Below are positions 40,702 to 50,520 of a DNA stretch of 64,000 nt, in pieces; the first letter of the stretch is position 1, and each line of letters starts with the position of its first letter. The notes below the pieces were generated by a model. The model was not told the origin of the DNA. It worked only from the letters and a program-made list of their open reading frames with translations, and made no database searches. The stretch comes from Methanobacterium formicicum DSM 3637 (GTDB taxonomy: Archaea > Methanobacteriota > Methanobacteria > Methanobacteriales > Methanobacteriaceae): contig NZ_AMPO01000006.1 of the NCBI RefSeq assembly GCF_000302455.1, positions 1-64,000 of the forward strand. The letters are read 5' to 3'. A program made the translations under genes and the position numbers.

Positions 40702-41172
40702 ATGAGAGAAAGGGGTCACCTATCCGAGAAGGAAATTTCGAAAATGTCACTGGGGTCCCTGATAAACACGGTTAGCAGGGTGCATTTAGCCTTTTTATTG
40801 GGGAAAATCGAAGAATTAGGTATTACCGGGGGTCAATTCCAATTCCTTTCCGGATTATCTCGTAAAGATGGGATCACCCAGGAAGAACTCTCCAACAGAT
40901 TCCATATGAATCAAAGTACCATAGCCAGAGCATTGAAAAAATTAGAAGATGCAGGTATGGTCCAGAGAACTGTTGATGAGAATAACCGCAGGCGTAACAT
41001 AATTACTGTCACCAGAAAAGGACAGGAAACTGTAAATGAAATAAATAAGATGGAATATGAATGGGAGAACAGGTTTAAATCCTTATCATCAGAAGAAAAA
41101 GATCAACTAAAAAATCTTTTAAGGCCCATGGCCACAGAATCAATTGATTTAATGTACGAATTCAGGAAATAA
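40702..41172 (+). CDS. MarR family transcriptional regulator
   Basis: A 156-residue MarR-type winged helix. It reads GGQFQFLSGLSRKDGITQEE then LSNRFHMNQSTIARALKKLE and the wing VDENNRRRNIITVT. It follows the MATE exporter gene and presumably represses the pair through the palindromes at 39068-39138. Its ATG follows AGGATGGTAAA. Confidence 0.92.
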   Translation: MRERGHLSEKEISKMSLGSLINTVSRVHLAFLLGKIEELGITGGQFQFLSGLSRKDGITQEELSNRFHMNQSTIARALKKLEDAGMVQRTVDENNRRRNIITVTRKGQETVNEINKMEYEWENRFKSLSSEEKDQLKNLLRPMATESIDLMYEFRK

Positions 41173-41312
41173 GTGTTTTTTAATAAAGAATTTAAATAAA
41201 AAATAGCTGAAAATAGATATTTAATAAAATAAAGAATTATTAATTATAGAATACCTTAATTCAGTTCATCAGGTGATTGGAATTCACATTAGGATGATAT
41301 TCACCACTTATT

Positions 41313-42695
41313 TTAATTTATTCTCTGTTTGTACTTTGCTTCTTTAAATATGATATCAAATTTTGTTCCTTGACTGTTATCAAGTTCAATTTGGCCGTCT
41401 AATTGTTTAGTTAATGATTTTACTAATTGGAATCCTAATGTCCTGTCGCTTAGATAGTCTTCAGTTGATAAGCCAATGCCGGTGTCACTGATTGTCATAT
41501 GTACATGATCTTCCAGTAATTTGAGTTTCACGGTGAATGTTCCAGTTTTTCCATTGGGAAATGCATATTTTAAAGTGTTAGCTGTTAATTCATTTACTAT
41601 CAATCCACATGGCATGGCTGTTTCTAAATTTAGTTTTATGTCACCAATTTCAGTTATTAACTTAATCTGCTCGGGATCAATGTTATAAACATGGAATAGA
41701 TCGTAGATCAGGCTTTCCAGGTAATCTTTAATTGAGATATGAGTTATGTCTGAGGAGTGGTAGATTTTTTCATGAATACCAGCTAATGCTTTAATTCGTG
41801 TTTGTGCATCTTTTAAAATGTTTATGGTTTCTTCCTCTTTAACATAGTTTGTTCTCATGTTATGAAGGCTTGAAATGATTTGTAGATTGTTTTTCACTCG
41901 GTGGTGTACTTCACGCAGTAAGGTGTCCTTTTCCTTGATTAATTGCTGAAGCTCTTTTTCAACCAATTTAAGGTCTGTAATATCTCGACCTATTCCCTGA
42001 TATCCCATTAACTTTCCCTTTGATTCTAAAGGGATAATGTAACATTGATACCAGTGTATTTCATCATTTTTAAAGGTAAACTTACCAATTATATGATTTT
42101 CTGCAGATAATTTTGCCATCAGTTTAAAAACCTTTTCACGACCAACATCTGTTTTTCCCCGAATAAAGGTTCCAATACCCTCCAAGGTAACTGCTTTAAT
42201 AATATTCAGATCATTACCAAAATCTCTTTCAAAAGCTTCATTACCCAAAACAATTTTTCCTTTATTATCAAAATAAACAATATAACCTGGATTTGAGTTA
42301 AATAATGCCTTATACTTGAATTCGTTTTCTTTTAAGAGTTCTTTGGCCTTTTTGTATTTAGTCACATTCATCAGCACTGTGGCTATGAATAGCTGTTTTT
42401 CAGATTCTACAATTACCTTTTCAATAGTTATGTTGATTTTTTCGCCATTTGGCTTTGTTAATATTCCTTTAGTGACTTGTGAAGGTTTTTTCCAATCGAT
42501 TTTTCCCCATTCTTCAATCACTGGTCTTTGGGATTGAAAATCAATTTGAAATTCTGAAATGTGTTCATGTGGTATTTCTGTAGAATAACCCGTAATATCA
42601 ATAAATTCTTTATTAAACTCAATAATTTTACCATCTAAATCTGTAATAACGACCGGTTGCGAAGATCTGTCAATAGATATGGTATATTCTCTCAT
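41313..42695 (-). CDS. PAS-PAS soluble histidine kinase (HisKA_2 type)
   Basis: A 460-residue cytosolic sensor kinase. PAS1 is about 10-112 (VVITDLDGKIIEFNKEFIDI), PAS2 about 125-245, then EVHHRVKNNLQIISSLHNM with phospho-His candidates 264/265, and a HATPase domain (NELTANTLKYAFP, SDTGIGLS). There is no membrane segment, so it senses an internal signal. It has the same kinase core type as the kinase at 1835-3919. No response regulator is adjacent. Confidence 0.92.
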   Translation of the reverse strand: MREYTISIDRSSQPVVITDLDGKIIEFNKEFIDITGYSTEIPHEHISEFQIDFQSQRPVIEEWGKIDWKKPSQVTKGILTKPNGEKINITIEKVIVESEKQLFIATVLMNVTKYKKAKELLKENEFKYKALFNSNPGYIVYFDNKGKIVLGNEAFERDFGNDLNIIKAVTLEGIGTFIRGKTDVGREKVFKLMAKLSAENHIIGKFTFKNDEIHWYQCYIIPLESKGKLMGYQGIGRDITDLKLVEKELQQLIKEKDTLLREVHHRVKNNLQIISSLHNMRTNYVKEEETINILKDAQTRIKALAGIHEKIYHSSDITHISIKDYLESLIYDLFHVYNIDPEQIKLITEIGDIKLNLETAMPCGLIVNELTANTLKYAFPNGKTGTFTVKLKLLEDHVHMTISDTGIGLSTEDYLSDRTLGFQLVKSLTKQLDGQIELDNSQGTKFDIIFKEAKYKQRIN

Positions 42696-43003
42696 TTAAG
42701 CCCCCATTTACTGCTATTCCATTTAAATAGTGTAATTTTTAATGCATTTTAAAGGTTTAAATTTGTTAATATTAGTTCATACCTACTTTTATAAATTATT
42801 ACAACTACCGTGAAAAAATTTAAAGAAATAATCATTAAATTATTTCTAGTTTTTCTGTATATTGGCTTTAGTCGTATAATTTTTATTTATAAGTTAAAAA
42901 TGTGCCAGAATTTAATAAAAACTAAAAATATGGGATAATATTAACTTTTCCAGTTGTAAAAAATGAATAGGGGAATTATGGTTACGATATTTTTATATAA
43001 TAG

Positions 43004-43021
43004 TTAGTTTGATAAAACTAA
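43004..43021 (+). promoter_or_regulatory. Inverted repeat at the tam promoter
   Basis: TTAGTTT-GATA-AAACTAA at 43004-43021 directly follows a TATA-like TTTTTATATAAT (42989-43000), a position where a bound protein would block initiation. The rest of the 42696-43048 gap is AT-rich with no gene. Confidence 0.5.
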
Positions 43022-43048
43022 TTAATAGGATATTTGAGGAGAATCTAT

Positions 43049-43828
43049 ATGCAAACTACTAAAGATTGGAACCCTGAACTCTATTTGAAGTTCAATGAGG
43101 AACGAACTCAACCTGCAAAAGATCTTGCAGCAAGAATAAATATTGAAAATCCTGGAAAAATAATGGATGTTGGTTGCGGGCCTGGAAACAGTACCAATAT
43201 CCTTTCCAGCAGATGGCCTGAGAGTGAACTCGTTGGAATAGATAGTTCAGTTTCCATGATAGAATCAGCCATGAAAAATTATCCGGATATCGAATGGAGA
43301 ATCGAAGATGCCACTAAAATGGAAACTGAAGAAAAATATGACATCATATTCTCAAATGCCACCATCCAGTGGATCCCGGACCAGAAAAAATTAATATCAG
43401 ATCTGGTTGGAATGCTGGAAACTGGCGGTGCTCTGGCAGTGCAGGTTCCAATGTACCACAACATGCCAGCTAGCCATGTAATAGATGGTGTATCATTAAC
43501 TGGAAGATGGAAAGAACTGACCAGCGGGGCCAGTGATGCTTTCACATTTCACTCCAGTGATTATTACTACCACATCCTATCATCTCAGGTAAAATCCATC
43601 AACATGTGGCAAACCTCCTACTTCCATATAATGCCATCCCATGAGAATATTGTTGAAATGCTTAAAAGCACCGGAATGAGAAAGTTTCTGGACATGCTGG
43701 AAACCAGAGAAGAAAAACTAGAGTTTGAAAAAGATGTTTTAAAGGAAATTAAAAAAGCATACTCATCTCAAAAGGACGGAAATGTATTGTTTCCATTTAA
43801 AAGGCTTTTCTTCATTGGGTACAAGTAA
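43049..43828 (+). CDS. tam: Trans-aconitate 2-methyltransferase-like SAM enzyme
   Basis: A 259-residue class I methyltransferase. The SAM site is IMDVGCGPGNSTNILSSRWP, with the acidic residue in LVGIDSSVSMIESA; IIFSNATIQWIPDQ is the Tam-like post-II motif. The N-terminal QTTKDWNPELYLKFNEERTQ closely follows E. coli Tam, which methylates trans-aconitate, an inhibitor of aconitase. I chose ATG 43049 behind GAGGAG. It stands alone. Confidence 0.85.
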   Translation: MQTTKDWNPELYLKFNEERTQPAKDLAARINIENPGKIMDVGCGPGNSTNILSSRWPESELVGIDSSVSMIESAMKNYPDIEWRIEDATKMETEEKYDIIFSNATIQWIPDQKKLISDLVGMLETGGALAVQVPMYHNMPASHVIDGVSLTGRWKELTSGASDAFTFHSSDYYYHILSSQVKSINMWQTSYFHIMPSHENIVEMLKSTGMRKFLDMLETREEKLEFEKDVLKEIKKAYSSQKDGNVLFPFKRLFFIGYK

Positions 43829-43890
43829 GGAAGATTTATAGGGAAACTTCTCACCTCCAAATATTCAAACTATATTCTGTTGGTGAGAAT

Positions 43891-43936
43891 TTTCCCTCAT
43901 GATCAGTAGCCTCTTTCCCTCATGATTAGTAGCCTC
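43891..43936. repeat. 23-bp tandem duplication
   Basis: Two adjacent 23-base units, 43891-43913 and 43914-43936, differ at one position (GATCAG versus GATTAG). A partial third copy follows. They lie in the spacer between tam and the phosphoesterase gene. Confidence 0.85.
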
Positions 43937-44081
43937 CCTACTCATAACCTGTGGCATCATTAATCCAGAAGTTATCTCGTAATCAATTAAGATAAATACT
44001 CCATTTACCATATTATTAAAAAATAAAATCCCTAATCCAATCTACCTAAATTAGCTATATTTGTAAATGGAGGTTTCTCCT

Positions 44082-45677
44082 TTGAACCCTGAACAAATTG
44101 TTAAAACATTCAATGTTAAAACAAATATCCCTTTCTCGGATAAAACAGAAGATCCATCGGTTATTGACATCTCAGGTCGCATAAATATACAATTCAGTGA
44201 AGAACTGGATATGAGCACGGTTCCCGATGGAATAAAACTTTACAAAGTTAAACCAGATGGAACCCAGCAGGATGTGGATGTTAAAATAAATGTGGATGAG
44301 AACTCCCCATCTGTTCTTTATATTAATAAATCTGAGGCGATTTCAGAAGGTGAAGAGTATAAACTTTCCGTAACGCGCAAAGTGAAATCAGTAAATGGAA
44401 CCTCCCTTAATGAAGATTTTGTTAATTATTTTGTTGTTGATTACTCATTCAACTTGGAATCAGAGGGTATTCCTGATTTAAACAATGAAAGAAACCTGAT
44501 ACTGTGCATAAGTGACCTGCACTTGGGCGCAAATGACAGTTACGCAGAACTCACCAAAAACAGGGAAGCACTGGTTAATTTCCTGGAACAGGTTAAAAAT
44601 TCCCCTAATGTAAAGGAACTGGTCATCGCCGGTGACTTGATTGACGAATGGTTCATCCCCATGCATCTGGACACATTCAATGGGAAAACGCAGCGGGATT
44701 TCACCAAGGCAGTAGCATCTAACAACAAATCAGTGATGGATGCCTTTAACAATATAATTAAAGAGGGTAAGGTAAAACTGACTTATGTCCCTGGAAATCA
44801 TGATTTATTAATAAATTCAGAGGATATTCAAAGCATTTTACCAGGAATATCTGAAGCTCGCGATGTTAGGGGTCTGGGAGCATATACTCCGTCTGATTTT
44901 CCGGAAGTTATCATTGAACACGGACACCGATACAACTTTTACTGTGCCCCTGATTATTCCAACCGGGCTTTAACCCAAACCGATACCATACTACCCCCAG
45001 GATACTTCTTCACCCGGATGGCAACCAGCTCAGTTATCCAGGGTCGCCCAAAACTGGATGTTACATTCCCTCCGGTTAATAAAAATGAACTGGGAGAGGT
45101 TCAATTCCTTTACTTCCTTTACTGGAATGTTTGGAAAGGCCTTATCACTGATTTCCCGGTAAATCAGGGACTGGATGAAAAAGTCATAAACACACAAATT
45201 GATGGATTCACGGACTATTATGCCATCAATGATGTCCTGCCATACCAGAACTCAGAAGATGATTACATTGATGTAAACCTGTATAAGGGGATTGTTGAAA
45301 CCTGGGATGAACGGCAGGATAAAAATTTAGTCAATGTGAAAATTCCAACAGATGAAGCAGTTCTTAAGGGAGCATTCGCAAGTCACCTGGATGATCAATC
45401 ACATGTGCAATTTTTCAAAAATCCTGATTCGGATAAAAAGATTGTTATATTTGGACATTCCCATGAAGCACGAGTTATAACATCTTTCAATGAAAAACAG
45501 GAAAAACAGGTCTATGTTAATTCCGGCACATGGGTTGATCTAAATAAGTGCACCATGACCTTTGTAGCCATTATACCCCCACAAGGTGAAGACTTATCTT
45601 TAACTTTTGTAAATCTTTATCAATACAGTCCAAGCGGGGATATCAAAAAGTTAAAGTCAGAAGCACTCCAGATCTGA
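44082..45677 (+). CDS. Calcineurin-like phosphoesterase with N-terminal Ig-like domain
   Basis: A 531-residue protein. The N-terminal 120 residues form a Big_5-type Ig-like domain (INIQFSEELDMSTVPDGIKL). A metallophosphoesterase domain follows with DLHLG, GDLIDEW, GNHD, HGH and GHSHEAR, all metal and catalytic residues intact, and a long insert. No signal peptide is seen, so the Ig-like domain may bind a cytosolic partner. I prefer the TTG at 44082 because GGAGG (44069-44073) lies 8 bases before it and there is none before the ATG at 44067. Substrate unknown. Confidence 0.8.
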   Translation: MNPEQIVKTFNVKTNIPFSDKTEDPSVIDISGRINIQFSEELDMSTVPDGIKLYKVKPDGTQQDVDVKINVDENSPSVLYINKSEAISEGEEYKLSVTRKVKSVNGTSLNEDFVNYFVVDYSFNLESEGIPDLNNERNLILCISDLHLGANDSYAELTKNREALVNFLEQVKNSPNVKELVIAGDLIDEWFIPMHLDTFNGKTQRDFTKAVASNNKSVMDAFNNIIKEGKVKLTYVPGNHDLLINSEDIQSILPGISEARDVRGLGAYTPSDFPEVIIEHGHRYNFYCAPDYSNRALTQTDTILPPGYFFTRMATSSVIQGRPKLDVTFPPVNKNELGEVQFLYFLYWNVWKGLITDFPVNQGLDEKVINTQIDGFTDYYAINDVLPYQNSEDDYIDVNLYKGIVETWDERQDKNLVNVKIPTDEAVLKGAFASHLDDQSHVQFFKNPDSDKKIVIFGHSHEARVITSFNEKQEKQVYVNSGTWVDLNKCTMTFVAIIPPQGEDLSLTFVNLYQYSPSGDIKKLKSEALQI

Positions 45678-45820
45678 AACTTCTTAGGGCCTGTATGAAA
45701 AAATAGCCCTAAAAATCAATCCTTTTTTTTAACTTTTTATATCCCTTATTTTTTTTATATCCTAAACTAAATTCCCACAGATGATTAATCTTCTTTATGG
45801 GTTCCTGGAGTAAGCCCGGA

Positions 45821-46807
45821 TTAAAAACCTAACAAATCAAGTACTTTCTTCTCAACATGCCTGTTTTGACCTTTATAGGGGAAATTGTGTGGATAGAGTA
45901 CTGGATTGAAATTCAGTTCGATAATGCTGTGGTTGTTTGTATCTGGTTTTGCTTTCACATCCTGGATGATCATATCAACCCCACAAATTTTTGCACCCAC
46001 TGCCTTTGCTGCCTTCTGGGCTATTATTTTATAATCCTCACATATATCATCTGTAAAATCAATACTATCCCCACCTGTACTGATATTGGAATTTTCCCTG
46101 AGATATACAATCTCATCCTCCTCGGGCAAGTAGTAAACATCCTTCATTTGGGAAGCCAGGTTATTTTTTTCTACTGAACCTAATTCAATCTTTTCAAGTG
46201 GGGTTATGTGTCCTTTTCCTCTTCTTGGATCTTTATTTTTTTCATTAACCAATTCTTTGATGTTGTGTGTTCCATCCCCTGTTACATTTGCTGGAACTCG
46301 GTGCATTACTGCCACAACTTCATCCGCAATTACTAAAAATCTATATTCCTTGCCTGGTATGAATTCTTCAATCAAGACATAGTTAGAATAGCTTAGTGCT
46401 TCTTCAATGGATTTAATATAATCTTTTTTTGATTTTAAACCCTTAACTATGGAAACTCCATCTCCAAAATTAGCAGATTTAGGTTTAATCACAATATCCT
46501 TACTTTTAAGGTTCAAATATTCTTCTAAAGCTTCATCGGTCCGGTTAACTGTAATGCTTTTGGGCACGTTAATGTGGTGTTCTTTAAGAATTAACTTGGT
46601 TAACTCCTTGTTTTCCATGATCAATGGCACTATATATGAGTCTGCAGATGTTTTGGTGGCCTGCTTAACATATTCAACCCGCATACCTTTTTTCAGGCGA
46701 ATGAAATTGTCATCCCAGTCCAGCACTTCAACCTCAGCATCCCTTCTTAAAGCTTCCTCTATAACAATTTGAGTTGAAAGTTCAAGTCCTTCATAGTTTT
46801 TTAACAT
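45821..46807 (-). CDS. ATP-grasp ligase, C-terminal half of a GshF-like enzyme
   Basis: A 328-residue ATP-grasp protein. It starts with the GshF linker (GLELSTQIVIEEALRRDAEV) and has the ATP-binding core DIVIKPKSANFGDGVSIVKG, EEFIPGKEYRFLVI and IIELNFNPVLYPH with metal ligands. It matches the glutathione-synthetase part of bifunctional GshF (also cyanophycin-synthetase-like). It adds glycine (or another amino acid) to gamma-glutamylcysteine. The ligase for the first step is the gene just upstream on the same strand, 75 bases away. Confidence 0.85.
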   Translation of the reverse strand: MLKNYEGLELSTQIVIEEALRRDAEVEVLDWDDNFIRLKKGMRVEYVKQATKTSADSYIVPLIMENKELTKLILKEHHINVPKSITVNRTDEALEEYLNLKSKDIVIKPKSANFGDGVSIVKGLKSKKDYIKSIEEALSYSNYVLIEEFIPGKEYRFLVIADEVVAVMHRVPANVTGDGTHNIKELVNEKNKDPRRGKGHITPLEKIELGSVEKNNLASQMKDVYYLPEEDEIVYLRENSNISTGGDSIDFTDDICEDYKIIAQKAAKAVGAKICGVDMIIQDVKAKPDTNNHSIIELNFNPVLYPHNFPYKGQNRHVEKKVLDLLGF

Positions 46808-46882
46808 AATTTCCTTCTCCTGAATTGTGGTTGTTGGAATAAGTTATAATCAGACTATTTAAGATCGTTTTTTAGCATAGAA

Positions 46883-48331
46883 CTATTTAGCATTATTTTT
46901 AGCATATTTTATTCCAAATTCTAAAAAATTTTCATTATTTTCTCTCATTTCCTGATTCATCATTTCAGATGGCAATAGGGACATATCAAGAAGTTTTTGG
47001 TGTTCAGTTTCCACGCATGCTCCATATTTATTATTTTTAGTGCTGCTGTCCATCAGTTCAGCTATCTTTTTAAGCTTTTCAAATATTTCCTCTCCCCATG
47101 ATTTGAGACTAATTTTGTTACCATCGTACTGTTTGAGGATTAAATCTTTTTTTCTTCCAATAAGTGACACTAAATGGTGATTTAAGTTTATCAGGTCATG
47201 TTCCTGGTCAGTTATGGGAGGGCTTTGTTCAAACAGGCAAAAGTGCAGGAAAACATGGAGGAAATGCATCTGGTCTATGTTTAAACCCAGTTTATGGAAA
47301 GGGTTTAAATCTAAAATTCTGACTTCCACGTATTTAACACCCCTTTTTTCCAGTGCATCCAGTGGAGTTTCCCCGTTACGAATGGGTTGTTTTAATCGAA
47401 TTAAAGAATAAAATTCACTTTCCTTCTGTAGAACGTTTCCATTGAGTTGTATTTGAGAACCGTTTCTATAAATCCCCAGTTTTGAATATTCTTCATCCTC
47501 AGTTGACAGCATCCTGTGAATCTTTGTGGAATACTCCTTTAAACTATTGAAGTATATGTTTTCATTTTTAAGGCTGTTTGAATAGCCAAATCTACTTACA
47601 CGTAGAGATGTTGCATATTGGAGGCAGTTTTCAATGATATTTTCAGGATCAGGACAGCATTTTTGAATGAGCATTAGTTCCTTTTTTATAACTGGATAAT
47701 AACTGGAATGGCAGAATGGTGATGCTCCAAAAAGGTAAATTAATATCCAGCTGTAGCGTAGAAAGTTTCTTGCCAGCCCAAAATGTATTTCATCAATGAA
47801 CAAACGTTTATCCTTCTGATTTCCAAATTTTTCATATAAATAGTTGATCATTTCATTGCCAAAAGAAAAATTATAATGAATTCCTGATATCATCTGCATT
47901 TTTTTACCATATCGCAGTGCTAAGCCATTTCTATATATTTCCATATCTTTTCCATTTTCACAATCCGGAAATGATGCAATGGGAATTTTTTCTTCATCTG
48001 GAAGATTTGGAGGCATACTGAGTGGCCATAATAGTTCATCACCAATGCCATTTTCGACTTCAAAGTTTATTGTTTTTAAGGAATCATACACTTCTTCTGC
48101 GCAATTGAAGGGTTTAGTTATCATTTCAATCTGACTTTCAGAAAAGTCATTGGTAATACGGGGATTTTTGGTTTTATTCCCGAATACCTGAGGATGAGGA
48201 GTTAAAGCAAGATCACCAGTTGAAAGAACCCTCTGACACTCTTTTTCCAGACCAAAATTACCTTCTACCAATAATTTTCCTTTGTCATCGTTTAAAAAAG
48301 ACTTTGATATTTCTGAAAAGTCCCAGCTCAT
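46883..48331 (-). CDS. Glutamate-cysteine ligase (GshA-like half of GshF)
   Basis: A 482-residue ligase of the proteobacterial/GshF N-terminal type. LALTPHPQVFGNKTKNPRIT then NDFSESQIEMITKPFN is its signature glutamate/ATP-binding block, and KYVEVRILDLNPFHKLGLNI is the conserved end motif. It makes gamma-glutamylcysteine. Upstream of the ATP-grasp gene, it forms a split version of the fused GshF found in streptococci and clostridia. Glutathione synthesis is rare in methanogens, so lateral origin is likely. Confidence 0.88.
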   Translation of the reverse strand: MSWDFSEISKSFLNDDKGKLLVEGNFGLEKECQRVLSTGDLALTPHPQVFGNKTKNPRITNDFSESQIEMITKPFNCAEEVYDSLKTINFEVENGIGDELLWPLSMPPNLPDEEKIPIASFPDCENGKDMEIYRNGLALRYGKKMQMISGIHYNFSFGNEMINYLYEKFGNQKDKRLFIDEIHFGLARNFLRYSWILIYLFGASPFCHSSYYPVIKKELMLIQKCCPDPENIIENCLQYATSLRVSRFGYSNSLKNENIYFNSLKEYSTKIHRMLSTEDEEYSKLGIYRNGSQIQLNGNVLQKESEFYSLIRLKQPIRNGETPLDALEKRGVKYVEVRILDLNPFHKLGLNIDQMHFLHVFLHFCLFEQSPPITDQEHDLINLNHHLVSLIGRKKDLILKQYDGNKISLKSWGEEIFEKLKKIAELMDSSTKNNKYGACVETEHQKLLDMSLLPSEMMNQEMRENNENFLEFGIKYAKNNAK

Positions 48332-48834
48332 AAAATCCTCTTTTCCTATTTTTTTTATCAGAATTATTTTACAGAATAATTTACCCGTATTTTAAAAAAC
48401 AGTGAAAACTTTCTTATATATTTGATTACTATTAATCCTTTCATAAATTATCGATAAATTTTTTAGTTGAAGTGCTGTTTTTTAGATAATTGAAGTGCTT
48501 TTTTTGGTAATATTACATGATTAGTTACTCATTTATTTTCTTAGATATGAAGAACTGCAATATAAAATTAACGATAGTTATAAGAACGCCTCTTAGATTA
48601 ACATGAATTTAAAACAAGTTGTGTATATCATCTGCCGATCAAGCTTGTTGTATAAATCAACTGGCAATCAACATTGTTTATAGATGTACTGTGTATCAAC
48701 CGTGGGTGTAGATCAATATTTAACTATAACTAGGATGAGACATGTTTATGATTAAGAGGAGTATACTTGAATAAAAATACATGGAATATTGAATCAAATG
48801 TCTGCGAATAAATGAGAACGAACTGGGGAAACTA
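48332..48834. other. 503-bp spacer, no gene recognised
   Basis: The gap between the divergent gshA-like gene and the 48835 gene. It contains TTGAAGTGCTGTTTTTTAGATAATTGAAGTGC (a repeated TTGAAGTGCT element at 48468 and 48490) and a run of related CAATCAACATTGTTTATA / GATCAAGCTTGTTGTATAAATCA units at 48638-48720. No promoter or coding frame stands out. Confidence 0.5.
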
Positions 48835-49731
48835 ATGGAACAAAAATATTTGAAAAATGAATACAGAGCATACAAATCCTTGATAAGCAAAAATAGGAGA
48901 CAACTGATGGTATTTCTCAATCATTTAACTGCAGACAGTAGGGTAAAACAGCCAATAATGGCTAATGATTGGGATGAGGGTTGCTGTTCTGTTATAGTAC
49001 AGGTTACAAATAATCATAACGTGGTTGCATTCCGGAGAGATGCAAAATTCCCGGCTGAGTTAATAATTACACAGAAATATTTTCATGGGAAAAAAGCAGC
49101 AGTGGAATACAAAATCAATGGAGGTCTATTCTACCATACTGTAATAACTGATAATGGCTGGATTATTGCCAGTGGGGGTATTGGAACAATTCGTAATCAT
49201 GAACTAATGTCCCTGGCTGGTCAAATAATGGAAAATGGAACAATAAACCAGGATTCCATGGAAAAAGCCCAATCTATCTTAAGGAGCATGTGCGTGGGAC
49301 ACTTCCTAATCAAAAGCCCGGATAATTATGTTGGATCTGCAATCTGCTGCAAAAATACTTCATTAACCAAACTGTTTAAAATGAAGGATGGAGATTTTGT
49401 CAGTGTGCCCAATGCACCACAGTTTTACAGAGATGGGAATTTCACCGAGTTTAACAGTGATCCTCTTGCTGCTGCGGCTAGGATAGCAGGCACAGATCTT
49501 TGGGGAGTCAACCGGCGTAATGTAATATTTCAGGACGTGGAAAAAAACCCAGATAACACCCTGATCCAGGTTTGGGCATCATTTGATAATGGATCACTGA
49601 TTGATAGAAACGAGGGTAAAGGCGGGCCGGATAATATACAGTTTTTAAAAAATCCCCTCATTCCTGGTGAGAACTTACCCATAATACCTGAAATGACTAA
49701 AATTGGTGATATAAACCTGATGGAAGGTTAA
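48835..49731 (+). CDS. Conserved-looking protein of unknown family
   Basis: A 298-residue soluble protein with no signal peptide. Its N-terminus is basic (KNEYRAYKSLISKNRRQLMV). The middle contains a strand-rich core (CCSVIVQVTNNHNVVAFRRD, YHTVITDNGWIIASGGIG) and C-terminal NSDPLAAAARIAGTDLWGVN. The arrangement vaguely recalls Ntn-type hydrolases, but I cannot assign it. The ATG follows CTGGGGAAACTA, a weak site. It sits between the gsh genes and the bactofilin operon. Confidence 0.55.
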   Translation: MEQKYLKNEYRAYKSLISKNRRQLMVFLNHLTADSRVKQPIMANDWDEGCCSVIVQVTNNHNVVAFRRDAKFPAELIITQKYFHGKKAAVEYKINGGLFYHTVITDNGWIIASGGIGTIRNHELMSLAGQIMENGTINQDSMEKAQSILRSMCVGHFLIKSPDNYVGSAICCKNTSLTKLFKMKDGDFVSVPNAPQFYRDGNFTEFNSDPLAAAARIAGTDLWGVNRRNVIFQDVEKNPDNTLIQVWASFDNGSLIDRNEGKGGPDNIQFLKNPLIPGENLPIIPEMTKIGDINLMEG

Positions 49732-49801
49732 TGGATCAGAAGTCGCTTGATTACGTAAAATCCCCAAAAAAATTAATTAAATAAATTTAATTAAATAGAT
49801 A

Positions 49802-50482
49802 TCATATTTTTTTATCCATTCCAACCTCAGATTTTCCATCTGTCTTGAAATTTTCTTTATATTCAACCATTTCAATCTTACAACCTGATCCTATGGTTAT
49901 GTTGTTTCCTCGCACTACCCTTGCAGTGGTATTTTCAAGATAAATATTATCTCCTTCAATTACATCTGCAGTGAGTTCATTTTTCCCCTCAGACATTATT
50001 TTATTTTTAATACCTAAAAAACTCAGCTTCCCGCTTTTTTTAACTGTAATATCAGAACCACCTATTTCATTCACTTTACTGGGCCAGTACAGGTTTATTC
50101 TTAATATATCTCCATTGAGCATTCCCTCAATTGTGAAACCACCTTCTAAATTCAAGATTTCAGTATTAAAATCTTTTCCTACCAGTATACTTCCCTGGAT
50201 TTTGGCTTCATCCACCAGTAAATCTCCACTGACTTCAAATTCTCCCTGGACTTTAACTTTTTGTGCATTTAAATCGCCTTTAACGATTGTTTCACCCTTT
50301 ATGCTTACGTAATCCGCAGATTTTACACTGCCGTCCAGCTGGCCTTCCCCATACACTTTAAGGTTAGAGCATTCCACGTCTCCGTGGATTATGCCTTCAC
50401 CCATTATACTTATCCGGTTAAATTCACCGCCGCTTGAAATTCCAGACCCGTAAATCTTCAGGTCTTTCCTTTTTTCCATCAT
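49802..50482 (-). CDS. Bactofilin-type polymer-forming protein B
   Basis: A 226-residue right-handed beta-helix protein built of short repeats (GEGIIHGDVECSNLKVYGEG, QLDGSVKSADYVSIKGETIV), as in bactofilins and Bacillus YhbE/YhbF. It ends with the same block as bactofilin A of this operon (LENTTARVVRGNNITIGSGC). Bactofilins self-assemble into filaments that organise envelope machinery. I chose ATG 50482, because GGAGG lies just upstream inside the first codons of the longer frame (50500). It is the last gene of the operon, 38 bases after the permease. Confidence 0.85.
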   Translation of the reverse strand: MMEKRKDLKIYGSGISSGGEFNRISIMGEGIIHGDVECSNLKVYGEGQLDGSVKSADYVSIKGETIVKGDLNAQKVKVQGEFEVSGDLLVDEAKIQGSILVGKDFNTEILNLEGGFTIEGMLNGDILRINLYWPSKVNEIGGSDITVKKSGKLSFLGIKNKIMSEGKNELTADVIEGDNIYLENTTARVVRGNNITIGSGCKIEMVEYKENFKTDGKSEVGMDKKI

Positions 50483-50520
50483 AATTCCTCCGTTTCGCAT
50501 ATGTCAGGTTCATATAATTT

